Part shown: positions 9,245 to 18,302 of the stretch, one piece after another
How the letters are laid out: each line of letters begins with the position of its first letter
How positions within the stretch are numbered: position 1 is the first letter of the stretch
Source of the DNA: Agrocybe praecox
Lineage: Eukaryota; Basidiomycota; Agaricomycetes; Agaricales; Agrocybaceae
Assembly: GCA_964017145.1 (NCBI GenBank)
Contig: CAXHKQ010000281.1
Coordinates: forward strand, 1 to 19,542
Reading direction: 5' to 3'
Length of the DNA stretch: 19,542 nucleotides
The notes under the pieces: generated by a model
What the model saw: the letters and a program-made list of their open reading frames with translations, nothing else
Told to the model about the DNA's origin: nothing
Databases searched by the model: none
Translations under genes and position numbers: made by a program

Positions 9245-10030
9245 AATTAAAAACAAAATATGAGCGAACGATGCTGACCTTGAACGGAATGATGTTTATA
9301 TTATTAGTGCAATTACTAATAATATGAAACTACGTTGTGGTTTCACTGATTCAAGAGGCTCTGTTCTCAGTCACGCAAATTTAGTTAAACAACATGTAGT
9401 ATGTATATATTGTATATTGGAATATTCAGATTATGTATATATTGACATATCCTCAAACAGAGTCAAATCGCATGCGCTTCGTTATACTCTTCTAGTTGGT
9501 TCATTTGTTTTATTTCAACATTCAAGAAACCAAATTCCATTTGGGTTCGTAGTATAGAATGAAGGTGAAAGAATTCACATGTAATTTGTCCCCTCGGTAT
9601 GTCAATGGACTTGACCGTATCCTCACTGCCACGTGTCACATGATTCCCGTCTCGCAACGCTGTATTGCATCGCTGTGTTGTTAGTTCCCTGTTTTCATGG
9701 CATGTGTGTGCGCGTGTGCGCACCTTTTGAATAGGGTGTACCTTGTGTTTATGTGTTTCTTGCTTTCAATGACGGACAACGCAAAACAAACACACATACG
9801 AAGTAAAACGTTCCAATTCATTTGTCTCCGGGCTTTTGTTTATAGGGGTTTTCAATGGGGATATTCTGACCTCTGGCCTCTGTAGACGGTCCGAAGTTCG
9901 AATCCATTTTTTTCTACAGCGGGATATACAATTCTCTGAAAACAATTCGCAAAAACATTACTATTATATGTGAATTGTAGCATAACGACATCTACAGGTT
10001 GTGTCATTCGATTTCACAGTTCGAGCGTGC
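9245..10030. other. Mostly AT-rich non-coding stretch
   Basis: There is a perfect 11-bp hairpin at 9298-9308/9315-9325 and an E-box pair (CACGTG 9630, CACATG about 9637). A lone B-box-like AGTTCGAATCC lies at 9895-9905 without a convincing A box, possibly a SINE scrap. No gene is supported. Confidence 0.4.
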
Positions 10031-10052
10031 TCATTGAAAATCCACATTACAT

Positions 10053-10094
10053 ACCCACACACACACACGCACACACAAGCATCCTGTGTGTGTG
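10053..10094. repeat. Opposed (CA)n and (GT)n tracts forming an inverted repeat
   Basis: A CA run at about 10056-10076 is followed six bases later by a GT run at 10084-10094. The two can pair as a hairpin in either strand. Confidence 0.75.
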
Positions 10095-10099
10095 TACTG

Positions 10100-10640
10100 A
10101 GCATTAATACCACTTAATGTTACACGCGAGGTATTATGTTCGGGCGAGTGCGTGCGTAGTGCGTATGTGTGCGAATGTGTGCGTACGACCCAGCAGTCTT
10201 CCATGATGAAGAGCCGCGCGCCCAAGAGTGAGAGTGCTGTGTGGTCAACAAGCATATGTGCGCTTGTGGGGTGGCGGAGCATGTGTGTGACTGACCCCGC
10301 GGTCGTGTCATCACATCACCGCACCAGCATCGCGATAGCATCATCACCGCCATCAACGCATATAATCATCATTGCGCTGAGCATCCGAGCATCCATCAAC
10401 CGACGTGCGCGCATCCGCGAACATTAACAACGTCCGCGAGCATCGCTGCGCTAATTCGATTTGGGCGTCATGTTGGCGTACACAACAGCCACGCTCACAC
10501 ACACACACACTCACACACACGCACATACGTCAATGTATGTATGCATGTGTACGAACATGGGCCATGGTCCGCCACGCACCATCGTTCCATCATCATCTGT
10601 ACGCTCATCGCACAGATGTAATTCGATTTAGCTAAATCTA
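10100..10640. other. GC-rich island with (CA)n, no firm gene
   Basis: CpG-rich DNA with overlapping frames on both strands (plus 10152-10427 and 10405-10635, minus 10031-10356), all crossing simple repeats. A (CA)n tract lies at about 10495-10525. No domain or splice framing is seen. Confidence 0.4.
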
Positions 10641-11600
10641 TTAAAGTCGGCACGCGTCCATCGTATAGTATGTGCGGTGCCCCAGATTTCGAGGGGATCG
10701 AGCAACTTAGAGTTATAGATAATTTTCAACGCTGTTATACTCAAGGTGGCACATAAGTCATCATGACGATGTGGGAAGTGAAAAGTACAAATCCGTAGTC
10801 ATGGAATAGACCCCACGACTTTGATAGTTTGGGCATATGTTTTTTGTGAATGTGCTATACATTATTTCACAAGTCAATACTTAGTACTTAAATAATTGGA
10901 CTATTCGCCAAAATGACAAAGGCTGACATATTAATACTAATTTGAATTACAATAATAATAATATTACAATATGTATTTTTGACATGTTAATGTTTATACT
11001 CCTGGTATGTATACTGTATACTGAAAGTAAAACCGCAGAAAATGCACAAAATCACACTTGGTTTTACATGGTAAAGTTGGGGAGACACAAATCACACACC
11101 ACATTCCACACATCGTTGCCCTTTGAAGAAATGGGCTGCCATCTGGCGGGCAACGGCTGCGAATGGCGACCGAGTGCCGTGTGGAACACATTTATTTTGT
11201 GTGTGCTTTTCACCGAGCTTCTCGCCAACCTACGGTTCGAAAACCGGATGGAAAAATATCCCTCGATAACGCGCCATCTATCAAAAGACACGACTTGCTG
11301 CATAATTGTGCCAATATTACCGCCATCAACGCACTTATCGCGCATCGAGTTTGAAAAATTCAGCGCTGTGCTCTTCCGTTGAAAGCTATGGAGTTTCGAA
11401 ATCGGTTCTAAATTTTATTTGAAATATTAAAGCGCAACAGGGTAATTATTGCATGGGGGCAATTTCAGCAAAATTTTCTTCAAAAGTTTCCGAAATTGAA
11501 TTATATTGAAAGTGGAAATCATGATCGATTGTCAAAAACATTAACATGTTTATATTGTTGGAACGGAGTTTCGAGAGTACCCACTGCCTTATATAATAAG
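10641..11600. other. Stretch without a supported gene
   Basis: The longest frame (10942-11382, 146 codons) begins at TTG rather than ATG and has no recognisable domain. AT-rich DNA borders a GC-richer block at about 11110-11360. Confidence 0.35.
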
Positions 11601-11630
11601 GAGATCATGCGAATAGTCGTAATTTTCTAA

Positions 11631-11664
11631 TGGTAGATGCCTCACGATCGGAAGGTTCGAATCC
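11631..11664 (+). other. tRNA-like scrap with B box
   Basis: GGTTCGAATCC (11654-11664) is a perfect B box. The nearest A-box-like TGGTAGATGCC (11631) is only 23 bp upstream, half the spacing of a tRNA. It may be a deleted SINE head or chance. The DNA from 11665 to 11990 shows nothing else definite. Confidence 0.25.
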
Positions 11665-12101
11665 CTGGTATGGGTACGGGTTTTCTATAGTTGCTCCATC
11701 CAGGATACATGTTGCGAGTGTTATACCAACTATTACACACACCTCGAAACACTCTTCTCAATTCGACGCACAAACGACCACAATCCGATATAATGGACGG
11801 AGGTCTGCAACAGCTCGATTTGAACGTGCTATTCTGCTGTGATGCCATAGCAGCTGCTCGAAATCCTAATATATGTCATTCAGCGCAGTGTGAAGTATTT
11901 TCGACCGGGTTTATACGTGCAAACTCCGGTCTTTTTCTGAGCATTTTCCACCAACAATAAGCGTTACATTACACACAAGGCGTGTGGCGTTCGTGCTCGA
12001 GGTACCGCATGAAATGTGTTAACAATGCACGACGACGCGTGCACACGCGTTCGTATGGTTTTAGCGAACAGCGTGTGTGCCTTTGGGTGTGTGTGTGTGA
12101 A

Positions 12102-12106
<5 letters not shown>

Positions 12107-12140
<34 letters not shown>
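12107..12140. repeat. (GT)17 microsatellite
   Basis: Uninterrupted GT dinucleotides, preceded by a shorter GT tract at about 12088-12099. Confidence 0.95.
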
Positions 12141-12141
<1 letters not shown>

Positions 12142-12225
12142 CGCTGTTGCGTGCCTGGTAATCGTTGTCCAAACGCATTTTCCGCATCAACATCGCAACA
12201 TACACATACACAGCAAATAGTATTA

Positions 12226-12639
12226 CTACCCTAAATAAATATAGTACGTGCTCCCGTTAAAATGGCTTCCAGCTGGGTAATTAACGTATTCAAGGACTAA
12301 CACACGAATTGTGTAGATGCAGTTGGATTGTAATGCACAAATGATCATGCAATATTTTTTGATTATTTCTCGATTCCCCAATTTGAGTTTTATTTGAAAA
12401 AAATATCATAACATACTGCATCATCGCTGTTCGCACTACCACCTCTAAAGCAATCAAATAATGACGTCTTTATCTTGAGCATTTGTGGTTGGATTGTCTC
12501 TAGACACATTTTACATATCGTACGACGTACGATGAATTACATTTCTGGAAAATGTAAAAACCGTTGAGAAAAACGTTCATCATGTGGCTGACCGAAGACT
12601 TAATAATCATGTGTTACGTACTTCATTTATTTGGGGTAG
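12226..12639 (+). mobile_element. MITE-like element, 414 bp, TA-flanked TIRs (copy 1)
   Basis: The left end CTACCCTAAATAAATATAG and the reverse complement of the right end, CTACCCCAAATAAATGAAG, form terminal inverted repeats of about 25 bp. TA dinucleotides flank both ends (12224-12225, 12640-12641), as expected for a Tc1/mariner-type target duplication. No open frame resembling a transposase is present, so it is non-autonomous. The first 70-80 bp also resemble the left end of the larger element at 15934. It contains a 15-bp palindrome TCGTACGACGTACGA (12518-12532). The superfamily is inferred from the TA flanks alone. Confidence 0.7.
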
Positions 12640-12642
12640 TAC

Positions 12643-13560
12643 CTACACATGCACTCGTGCAGCACATTTCATTCCCATTGTGAGCCCGGCGTTTCGATAC
12701 CGCCGTGGAAACGCGAATTGTCGTCAGCACACGCGGCGCGACAGCGACGACGACGAATGTGCGCCAACGTCATGCTGGGCTGTAAACTCCGAATGGATTC
12801 TTTGTTGCGACCACCCGATCGAAAAGCCCACCCAAACGCGCACCCGTTTTCCTCTCGCCGGCGTTCCGAAATGTTCACGCCGCATTGTGCGGAAAAGTAT
12901 GTTTCCATGGAGGATTACAAAGTCTGAGCACACACACAGACCAGACCAGTCCGGACGCCAATGCAAACAATGTTGCTGGTCACATTATGCGCTTCGACGC
13001 CCGTCGTCGGCGAGCCGTTAACCGCGCGCGACGCCCACTCGACGCACGGGGTTTATTATTTCGGTCACCACGACCATCATAAACGTCAATTTTGATTAGG
13101 CCGCATCATCGCTGTCGCTGTGTGTGTGTGTATGTGATGCGCTCGGTGCGACGGTCGCATAGATTATAGCCCGCCAAGACGAGGGCGCGCACGCGAAACT
13201 TTACGACGTTGACATTGTCGCTGTATGGCATAAAGTCGATATTAATTGTTGCCCCAAGATGCCCGCCAACTTCTCTCTGGCATTCACACTGTGTATGGTA
13301 GATGATGGATTGCGTAGATGAAGATGTGGGTCAAAATGTGGAAGAGCGCAGCGGAGCTGCATTATGCGCCCATGGGTTCAAGAGAGCGTATTCCGGATGT
13401 CATTGTTTGACGGAGGATCTGATGCTATATCCTTGGCTCGAACAGCGAAGCCGCAAACTTGTCGACACGAATATTATACTGTGTAATCAACAGTCGTCGT
13501 CATCGGCGTGGTCGTTATCGCACATACATTACTAGGTATACATGATGTATAGAAAACGGT
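12643..13560. other. CpG-rich stretch with no firm gene
   Basis: Frames of 65-145 codons overlap on both strands at 12584-13082. The longest starts inside the adjacent mobile element, has no known domain and competes with several others. A 77-codon ATG frame (13302-13535) is unrecognised. A short (GT)n tract lies at about 13121-13134. Confidence 0.35.
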
Positions 13561-13797
13561 ATGTTTTGCAGAACATTTGTCTTTGTTCTGTACCGACACT
13601 TGGGCACCGAATACGATGTGTTCATTCAAGGCCGAATAAAATAACCGCATTATCTCTGGTACTCTGAAGATAGAAAATTATTTTTCGCAAGTATTAGCGG
13701 CGAATGCATTTCAAAGGGGATCGATATGCTGAATTATTGCTATCGAGATAAAAGGAAAAAGTATACGAATGATAAGAACTCCACCCGACAGTAAAAT

Positions 13798-14870
13798 AAA
13801 TGCTCGCTTAAAATATGAAATTTTTGATGTGTTTTGTGCTCCTAACAACGAAAATCATAATAATTTTGTATTCCTTGGATTGTTGTGATTTTTTCAAAAT
13901 TTGTGTGTAGTTGTTATGAAATATTGGCAATATTTTGAGTTGGGTCGAAAACACAAAACACAAAAGAAAGACGATTGAATAACCTTAATTTCATTCTCAT
14001 GTCTATTGATCCCCATTTACGAGTTATTCGGGAGAGAACTTGGAAAAAAGTGTCTTTCCAAGCAAAAAATATATTTGAAAATGCGAAAAATAATATAAAA
14101 TATACAAAAATTCAATATACTCTATTGAATTTTGTATCATCATAAAGTTGAGTCAAATGCGAATCAATAAAGCGGGTACAATCAAAAATCAATGGACACA
14201 TTTTTTAGTAATAGGCTTTCAAACCTGACCCTGACCTAGTCGTGAACATTTTCCGATAAACGTAGAGGTATCAAACAAATTTTTCAAAAATTATGTAGAA
14301 ATGGAGACAATGACATTCTCGTCGAAAAATTGTACTATACTGCATATATGATATTTGTCAATAGCCAGTTACATTTTGTCATTCGTATGATTAATATGGT
14401 TATTTGGTCAGTTTTGATTTCAGACATTAGACCACAGACTTCCAACTGCATTAGCTTGATTGATGCATATTTGAGTCAGCTTTATGATGACATGAAATTG
14501 AATGAAGTATATTGCATGTTTATATTTTTTAAATATTTTTGTTGTGGTTTTTTTTGTATATTTTTTTGCATGAAAAAACACAATTTTGCATGTTCTTCCC
14601 CGAATAACTCGTGAATTGGGATCAATAGACACAAAGTATCTGAGAATGAAATAAAGGTTATTCAATTGTCTTTCTTTTGGTATATGATACAATTTTGAGT
14701 TTTCTGCCCAAACCAAAATTATTCATAAAAATTACAAACAAAAAACGTGAAAATATCACAACAAAAAACGAATCCGTGGGAAAACAAATTATTATTTTCG
14801 TTTTTTGGAGCACAATGCGCATAAGAAATTCCATATTCAAAGCGATCTCACCAAAAGTAGAATTACGTCG
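13798..14870. repeat. Long foldback (imperfect inverted repeat, arms about 450 bp)
   Basis: The left arm (about 13798-14250) and right arm (about 14400-14870) are diverged reverse complements. Clear matched blocks, left versus reverse-complemented right, are TTTTGTGCTCC/ATTGTGCTCC, AGAAAGACGATTGAATAACC/AGAAAGACAATTGAATAACC, GAGTTATTCGGG (identical), and CAATATACTCTATT/CAATATACTTCATT followed by TCATCATAAAG (identical). A spacer of roughly 150 bp lies between them. Arm similarity drops outward and the true ends, TIRs and target duplication could not be fixed. There is no coding capacity. It is a foldback transposon or old hairpin-RNA-type locus, and its sequence is unrelated to the foldback at 16211-17350. 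Confidence 0.75.
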
Positions 14871-15074
14871 TGGAATCTGTCAAAATGGTAATGCCAAAAG
14901 AATTATTTCAAACCACATGATATGTATAGTTTGGAATGAAAATATATCCTTCGATGAGATTCCATTTTGAACTTTGTCGAAATTATACATTTATTTTCAT
15001 AATTTGCCTGCCCAAAATCCTCGCCAAACTGTTCATCGATTCAAATTGGAAACCCAGCTATAGTCAAGTCTCGT

Positions 15075-15120
15075 TTCTAATCCAGTGCTTCGCATCTCTG
15101 TCTCTTTGTCCGTTTCGCAG
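15075..15120 (+). other. 3' splice site: branch point, pyrimidine tract, acceptor
   Basis: CTAAT (about 15077-15081) is followed by a C/T-rich stretch (TCTCTGTCTCTTTGTCCG) and TTTCGCAG, with the AG at 15119-15120. This is a near-ideal insect acceptor and supports the exon that follows. Confidence 0.6.
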
Positions 15121-15304
15121 GAGAACTGTGGTGAATCCCGTTCGCCAGTCGACCGGTGTGGTCGACCGGTTGACCCGGCGTCGTCCGTCCAATGGTGGCT
15201 TTAAATTGGAAATCACGGTCTGTGACAGCGGCGGATATTCGAACACATCATCGCACAAACACAGCATAGACAATTCAAACTCATCAGTAGTTGAGCTGCT
15301 GTAG
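15121..15304 (+). CDS. Candidate terminal coding exon of an unidentified gene
   Basis: After a strong acceptor, one frame is open for 60 codons to TAG at 15302-15304. The first exon base is the third position of a split codon. The peptide starts RTVVNPVRQSTGVVDRL, has a basic segment TRRRPSNGG, then FKLEITVCDSGGYSNTS, and ends SIDNSNSSVVELL. About 59% of codons end in G or C, above the local average, which supports real coding. The last residues could be a cytoplasmic tail, but no domain is visible. The upstream coding exons are not identified in the window. A 10-bp direct repeat GTCGACCGGT occurs at 15148 and 15161. The exon lies between two foldback elements. An alternative is that it splices onward before the stop. 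Confidence 0.52.
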
Positions 15305-15669
15305 AGCAGCAGTATGACACTTAAGCAGCACTACTCTGACACCGCTAGGAGCGCGTGAATAGCCGTACGATGTCGAAGATGCGCTTTGCTACGGGTTTAT
15401 GTGTGCGCATGTGCATGCGTCCAGCACCGAGCATAGCACCGAGGAGCATAGAACGAGCGTATTTGCTGTGATTGTGTCGAGTGTGAGCTTCGCGAAAGCA
15501 TCCGCGGGTGTCCGCATCTCGAGTGAGACTCGTCGTTCCCAGCACGAGTCTCCAACAGACATACTCGCACTCGCACACTAGTTTAAGCAAACTCACACAC
15601 AAACACACACTCACACACACTCACACACACACACACACACATTCACGAGTGGAGAGTCGGAACGAGTGC
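15305..15669 (+). other. CpG-rich leader-like region, possible non-coding first exon
   Basis: This GC-richer block ends at GAGTGC|GTAAGT (donor at 15670), a consensus 5' splice site. It could be a 5' UTR exon of the downstream gene, spliced to the acceptor at 17850, or the 3' UTR of the preceding exon. It contains a small upstream ORF (ATG at 15369, about 33 codons, beginning MSKMRFATGLCVRM) and a (CA)n tract at 15593-15641. A second possible donor GTGAGT lies at 15748. No TATA box is evident. Confidence 0.35.
15593..15641. repeat. (CA)n microsatellite, interrupted by TC
   Basis: CA repeats with regular CT interruptions (ACTCACACAC units). Confidence 0.9.
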
Positions 15670-15941
15670 GTAAGTGAATGAAAAGTGCGCCAAATTATTT
15701 ATTACATGCATTCGCGTGTGCATCTGTGATTGCATCTGCGTGTGTGGGTGAGTGAGTGTGCGGGTATGTGCTTCGTTGCTGAAAGTTTGCGCAAACATAG
15801 CGACAGAGTGGCGCCCATTCATGCAAAGTCTACGAACGTGGTTTATTCAAATTTCTCCAGTGCTACCGAATGGGTAGACACTTTATAACAAGTCGGCCGT
15901 TGACGACGAAGACCGAGACAGCGACGACGACTACTACCCCA

Positions 15942-15951
15942 AATAAATAAA
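15942..15951 (+). terminator. Overlapping AATAAA signals within the TIR
   Basis: AAATAAATAAA in the left TIR contains two overlapping AATAAA hexamers. They are the first canonical polyadenylation signals downstream of the stop at 15304, about 640 nt away. Use as a gene end is an inference. Confidence 0.3.
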
Positions 15952-16090
15952 GTACGTACACCCGTGAAAATGGCTATAATCTTGATAATCAGCATATTGA
16001 AGGAAATTATGCAGTTTCTTAGTATGAAGCTGGATATATTGTTTACCGAAACTGATGCGGAAAAACCACATCTCTGGTCATGAGAAGATA

Positions 16091-16131
16091 TAAGTAGTAA
16101 TTATGGTAATTCGTTCCATAATTACTACTTA
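16091..16131. repeat. Perfect 16-bp hairpin
   Basis: TAAGTAGTAATTATGG (16091-16106) and its exact reverse complement (16116-16131) flank a 9-nt loop, in the left flank of the TIR element outside its main foldback. Confidence 0.85.
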
Positions 16132-16210
16132 CATACATAAATTCTAAAAATCTGCATCACAATTTGTGTATGTATTAGTTCTTGAATACGTTAACTAACA
16201 AGATGGAAGG

Positions 16211-17350
16211 GTCTTATGCCTCCCGAAATCGCGTTGAAATTTGGTATTTTTCGAAATGACATGCATGCATGTTTGTAGCTCTGCAGGTCGACCCAAAGAT
16301 CGGAACCGCGTTAAATTTTTTTTAAACGTTATAAAAAGTGTCATGAAATAATATAGAATCAATTTGAAGATCCTAGGTTGATAAAAAGTGACAGAAAACC
16401 AGGTAGAAAAATTGGAGACGAAAATCTGAAAAATGTGAATTTGGCGAATTTCGATAATTCGCAATAAAAAAATCGGGAAAATATCTCGATGAAATAAAAA
16501 TAGCTGACGTCTTGGAAAATGTTATTATTCATTAGTGTACAAAAATTTATACTGGAATATACAATTGGAACAGAATTAGAAATAAGATATGGGCTTAAGT
16601 GAGTTTTAGACATCATTTTGGAATTTTTTCTAAATTTTATCATAACTAACTAATACAAAAGAAAATTATAAAAATGTAAAAAAAAATATTTCCGAAATTA
16701 ATTTCGCTGTTCACACCTCACGATTTCCAAATATTTCCATATTTCAAGTACGGTATGGGACTGTAAATTTCATCCGATTGGACTGAATTTTTGTATATGT
16801 TCAATTGACATTGTTTAACAAAAGCAATGTTGTTAAACAATGTCAATTGAACATATACAAAAATTCAGTCCAATCACTCAAATATCCGAAAGTGTTTTTC
16901 AAAACATTCTATACCGCTTTTACCTCAAAAAGTCGAGCAAATTTGCATGTTTTCACGAAAAATCACACTTTCAAAGGTCGATTTGAGATAGTAACATAAT
17001 CCGAAAAATTTGAAATTTTTTACACTAATGAATAATAACATTTTCCAAGACGTCAGCTATTTTTATTTCATCGAGGTATTTTCCCCATTTTTTTATTGCG
17101 AATTATCGAAATTCGCCAAATTCCCATTATTCAGAATTTCGTCTCCAATTTTGCTACCTGGTTTTCTGTCACTTTTTATCAACCTAGGATCTTCAAATTG
17201 ATTTTATATTATTCCATGACACTTTTTATAACGTTTAAAAAAAAATTTAACGCGATTCATAACTTTGGGTCGACCTGCAGAGCTACAAACATGCATGCAT
17301 GTCATTTCGAAAAATCCCAAATATCAACGCGATTTCGGGAGGCATAAGAC
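16211..17350. repeat. Giant foldback inside the TIR element
   Basis: The outer arms (16211-16539 and 17031-17350) share long matches such as CATGCATGCATGTTTGTAGC and GATCCTAGGTTGATAAAAAG in inverted orientation. The segments 16540-16775 and 16876-17030 do not match each other and differ in length. The centre is a perfect 45-bp stem (16776-16820 with 16831-16875) and 10-nt loop. Frames in the two arms give similar peptides, but most differences change the amino acid, so they are not conserved genes. Confidence 0.88.
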
Positions 17351-17705
17351 TTTTTCAAAAAAATTGAAATTTTGTATACTTCATATTAACATGGTTTCAC
17401 ATTTTTCTGGACCCCCCCGATCGAAAATCCCAAAAAAGTGCTTTTCGATACACTCTAGTGTACGTACTTAATTTACTTGGAGTAGTACAACGACAACCAC
17501 CACCACCACCATAACTAACACCGCGTGCGGTTGTTGACGTTGATAATAATAATTTATATTTATTTGATAAGTGGCTCGCGTGTGTGAGTGAGTGGCTCCG
17601 CGACATCAATGCTGCTGTGTGAGTGTGCTCTGCTTCCAATATGCGCGCATGCGTGTGTTCGTTGGCACCGCAGCCAAAATCAGTTCGAACCGTGCGAGCG
17701 ACGCG

Positions 17706-17727
17706 ACACACACACACACACACACAC
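17706..17727. repeat. (CA)n microsatellite
   Basis: Uninterrupted AC dinucleotides within the CpG-rich leader region upstream of the right-hand gene. Confidence 0.9.
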
Positions 17728-17811
17728 GACAGATTGAACCGCAGTGCGCGCAGTGCAATATCCGTTGACGCGATCGGCGTCGCTTCGTAGTGAATAGTGG
17801 AGTTCCGATTC

Positions 17812-17850
17812 TAATTTGAATATAATTTCCCCGATATTTGCCACACCTAG
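17812..17850 (+). other. Candidate 3' splice site in the leader
   Basis: CTAAT (17812-17816) is followed by TTTCCCCGATATTTGCCACACCTAG with the AG at 17849-17850. Paired with the GTAAGT at 15670, or with GTGAGT at about 17585, this would define a leader intron. The first pairing would place the whole TIR element inside the intron. Confidence 0.4.
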
Positions 17851-17855
17851 GAATT

Positions 17856-17975
17856 ATGACATTCAGTGCGCCACCACCACGACGACCGTTCGACGTCGAC
17901 CACGATTCGTCGCTGCCACCAGCAATCCCACGTCAGCAGCAGTGTCTGGTGTCAGTGTTGCGTTCGCGACAGTGA
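17856..17975 (+). CDS. Upstream ORF in the leader, 39 codons
   Basis: ATG at 17856, six nt after the candidate acceptor, opens a 39-codon frame starting MTFSAPPPRRPFDVDH and ending SVLRSRQ, with stop TGA at 17973-17975. Two minimal upstream ORFs follow: ATG-TTG-TGA at 17977 and ATG-CGC-TAG at 18331. Such upstream ORFs commonly lower translation of the main frame; here that role is inferred. Transcripts from the TATA box at 18066 would lack the first two. Confidence 0.3.
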   Translation: MTFSAPPPRRPFDVDHDSSLPPAIPRQQQCLVSVLRSRQ

Positions 17976-18065
17976 GATGTTGTGATCGCGGAAAAATCCA
18001 CTAGAACGTGCCAGCGCCGGAGAAATCTCCACATACACATCATATAATAGTAGCGCGGGCGGCAC

Positions 18066-18073
18066 TATAAAAA
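18066..18073 (+). promoter_or_regulatory. TATA box of a possible proximal promoter
   Basis: CTATAAAAAC is a consensus TATA box in a GC-rich leader. About 25-28 nt downstream lie TCATC and TCACA, weak initiators. GGACG (18119), a DPE-like match, lies close to +28. Transcription from here would give a leader of about 340 nt before the ATG at 18431. Confidence 0.42.
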
Positions 18074-18175
18074 CCGCGAGCACACAGATCATCACATTCA
18101 CGTCGAGCATCACACGTCGGACGACACAACACACCGAAACCAGCACAGACGGTCGTAAAATACGGTCCATATCAC

Positions 18176-18181
<6 letters not shown>

Positions 18182-18209
<28 letters not shown>
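18182..18209. repeat. (CAG)9 in the leader
   Basis: Nine CAG triplets in the presumed 5' UTR, outside the coding frame. Confidence 0.9.
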
Positions 18210-18302
18210 GCATAAATAATACGCGTATTATACCCGAGCAGCGCGCATAGAATTTACATTCAGAGTCGCGCTCCGAGTTCTGCTCTTCACTGGTTCATCT
18301 CG

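Larger units (their letters stand above)
15934..17485 (+). mobile_element. 1.55-kb TIR element carrying an internal giant foldback (copy 2)
   Basis: The left end CTACCCCAAATAAATAAAG and the reverse complement of the right end, CTACTCCAAGTAAATTAAG, are TIRs of about 25 bp followed by GTACGTAC in both. TA flanks both sides (15932-15933, 17486-17487). The same TIR bounds the 414-bp copy at 12226. Inside, outer arms 16211-16539 and 17031-17350 are inverted repeats with only scattered mismatches (about nine in ten bases agree by eye). They surround dissimilar arm segments and a perfect 45-bp central hairpin (16776-16875). No transposase frame is seen. It is a non-autonomous DNA transposon, possibly with a second foldback inserted within it. 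It may lie in the leader intron of the right-hand gene. Confidence 0.78.

Noticed and set aside
9895..9905. B-box-like sequence as another SINE
   Set aside because: No A box at tRNA spacing and no tail or flanking duplication.
10942..11382. 146-codon open frame on the plus strand
   Set aside because: It begins with TTG, lacks splice framing or any recognisable domain, and changes from AT-rich to GC-rich composition part way, as expected for a chance frame.
12584..13021. 145-codon open frame on the plus strand
   Set aside because: It starts inside the MITE terminal repeat and overlaps several equally open frames on both strands in CpG-rich DNA.
13302..13535. 77-codon ATG frame
   Set aside because: Codon use is plausible but there is no signal peptide, domain or splice support; not enough to call a gene.
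16195..17347. Mirror-image open frames in the two foldback arms
   Set aside because: The similar peptides only reflect the inverted repeat; most base differences change the amino acid, so there is no sign of selection on protein.
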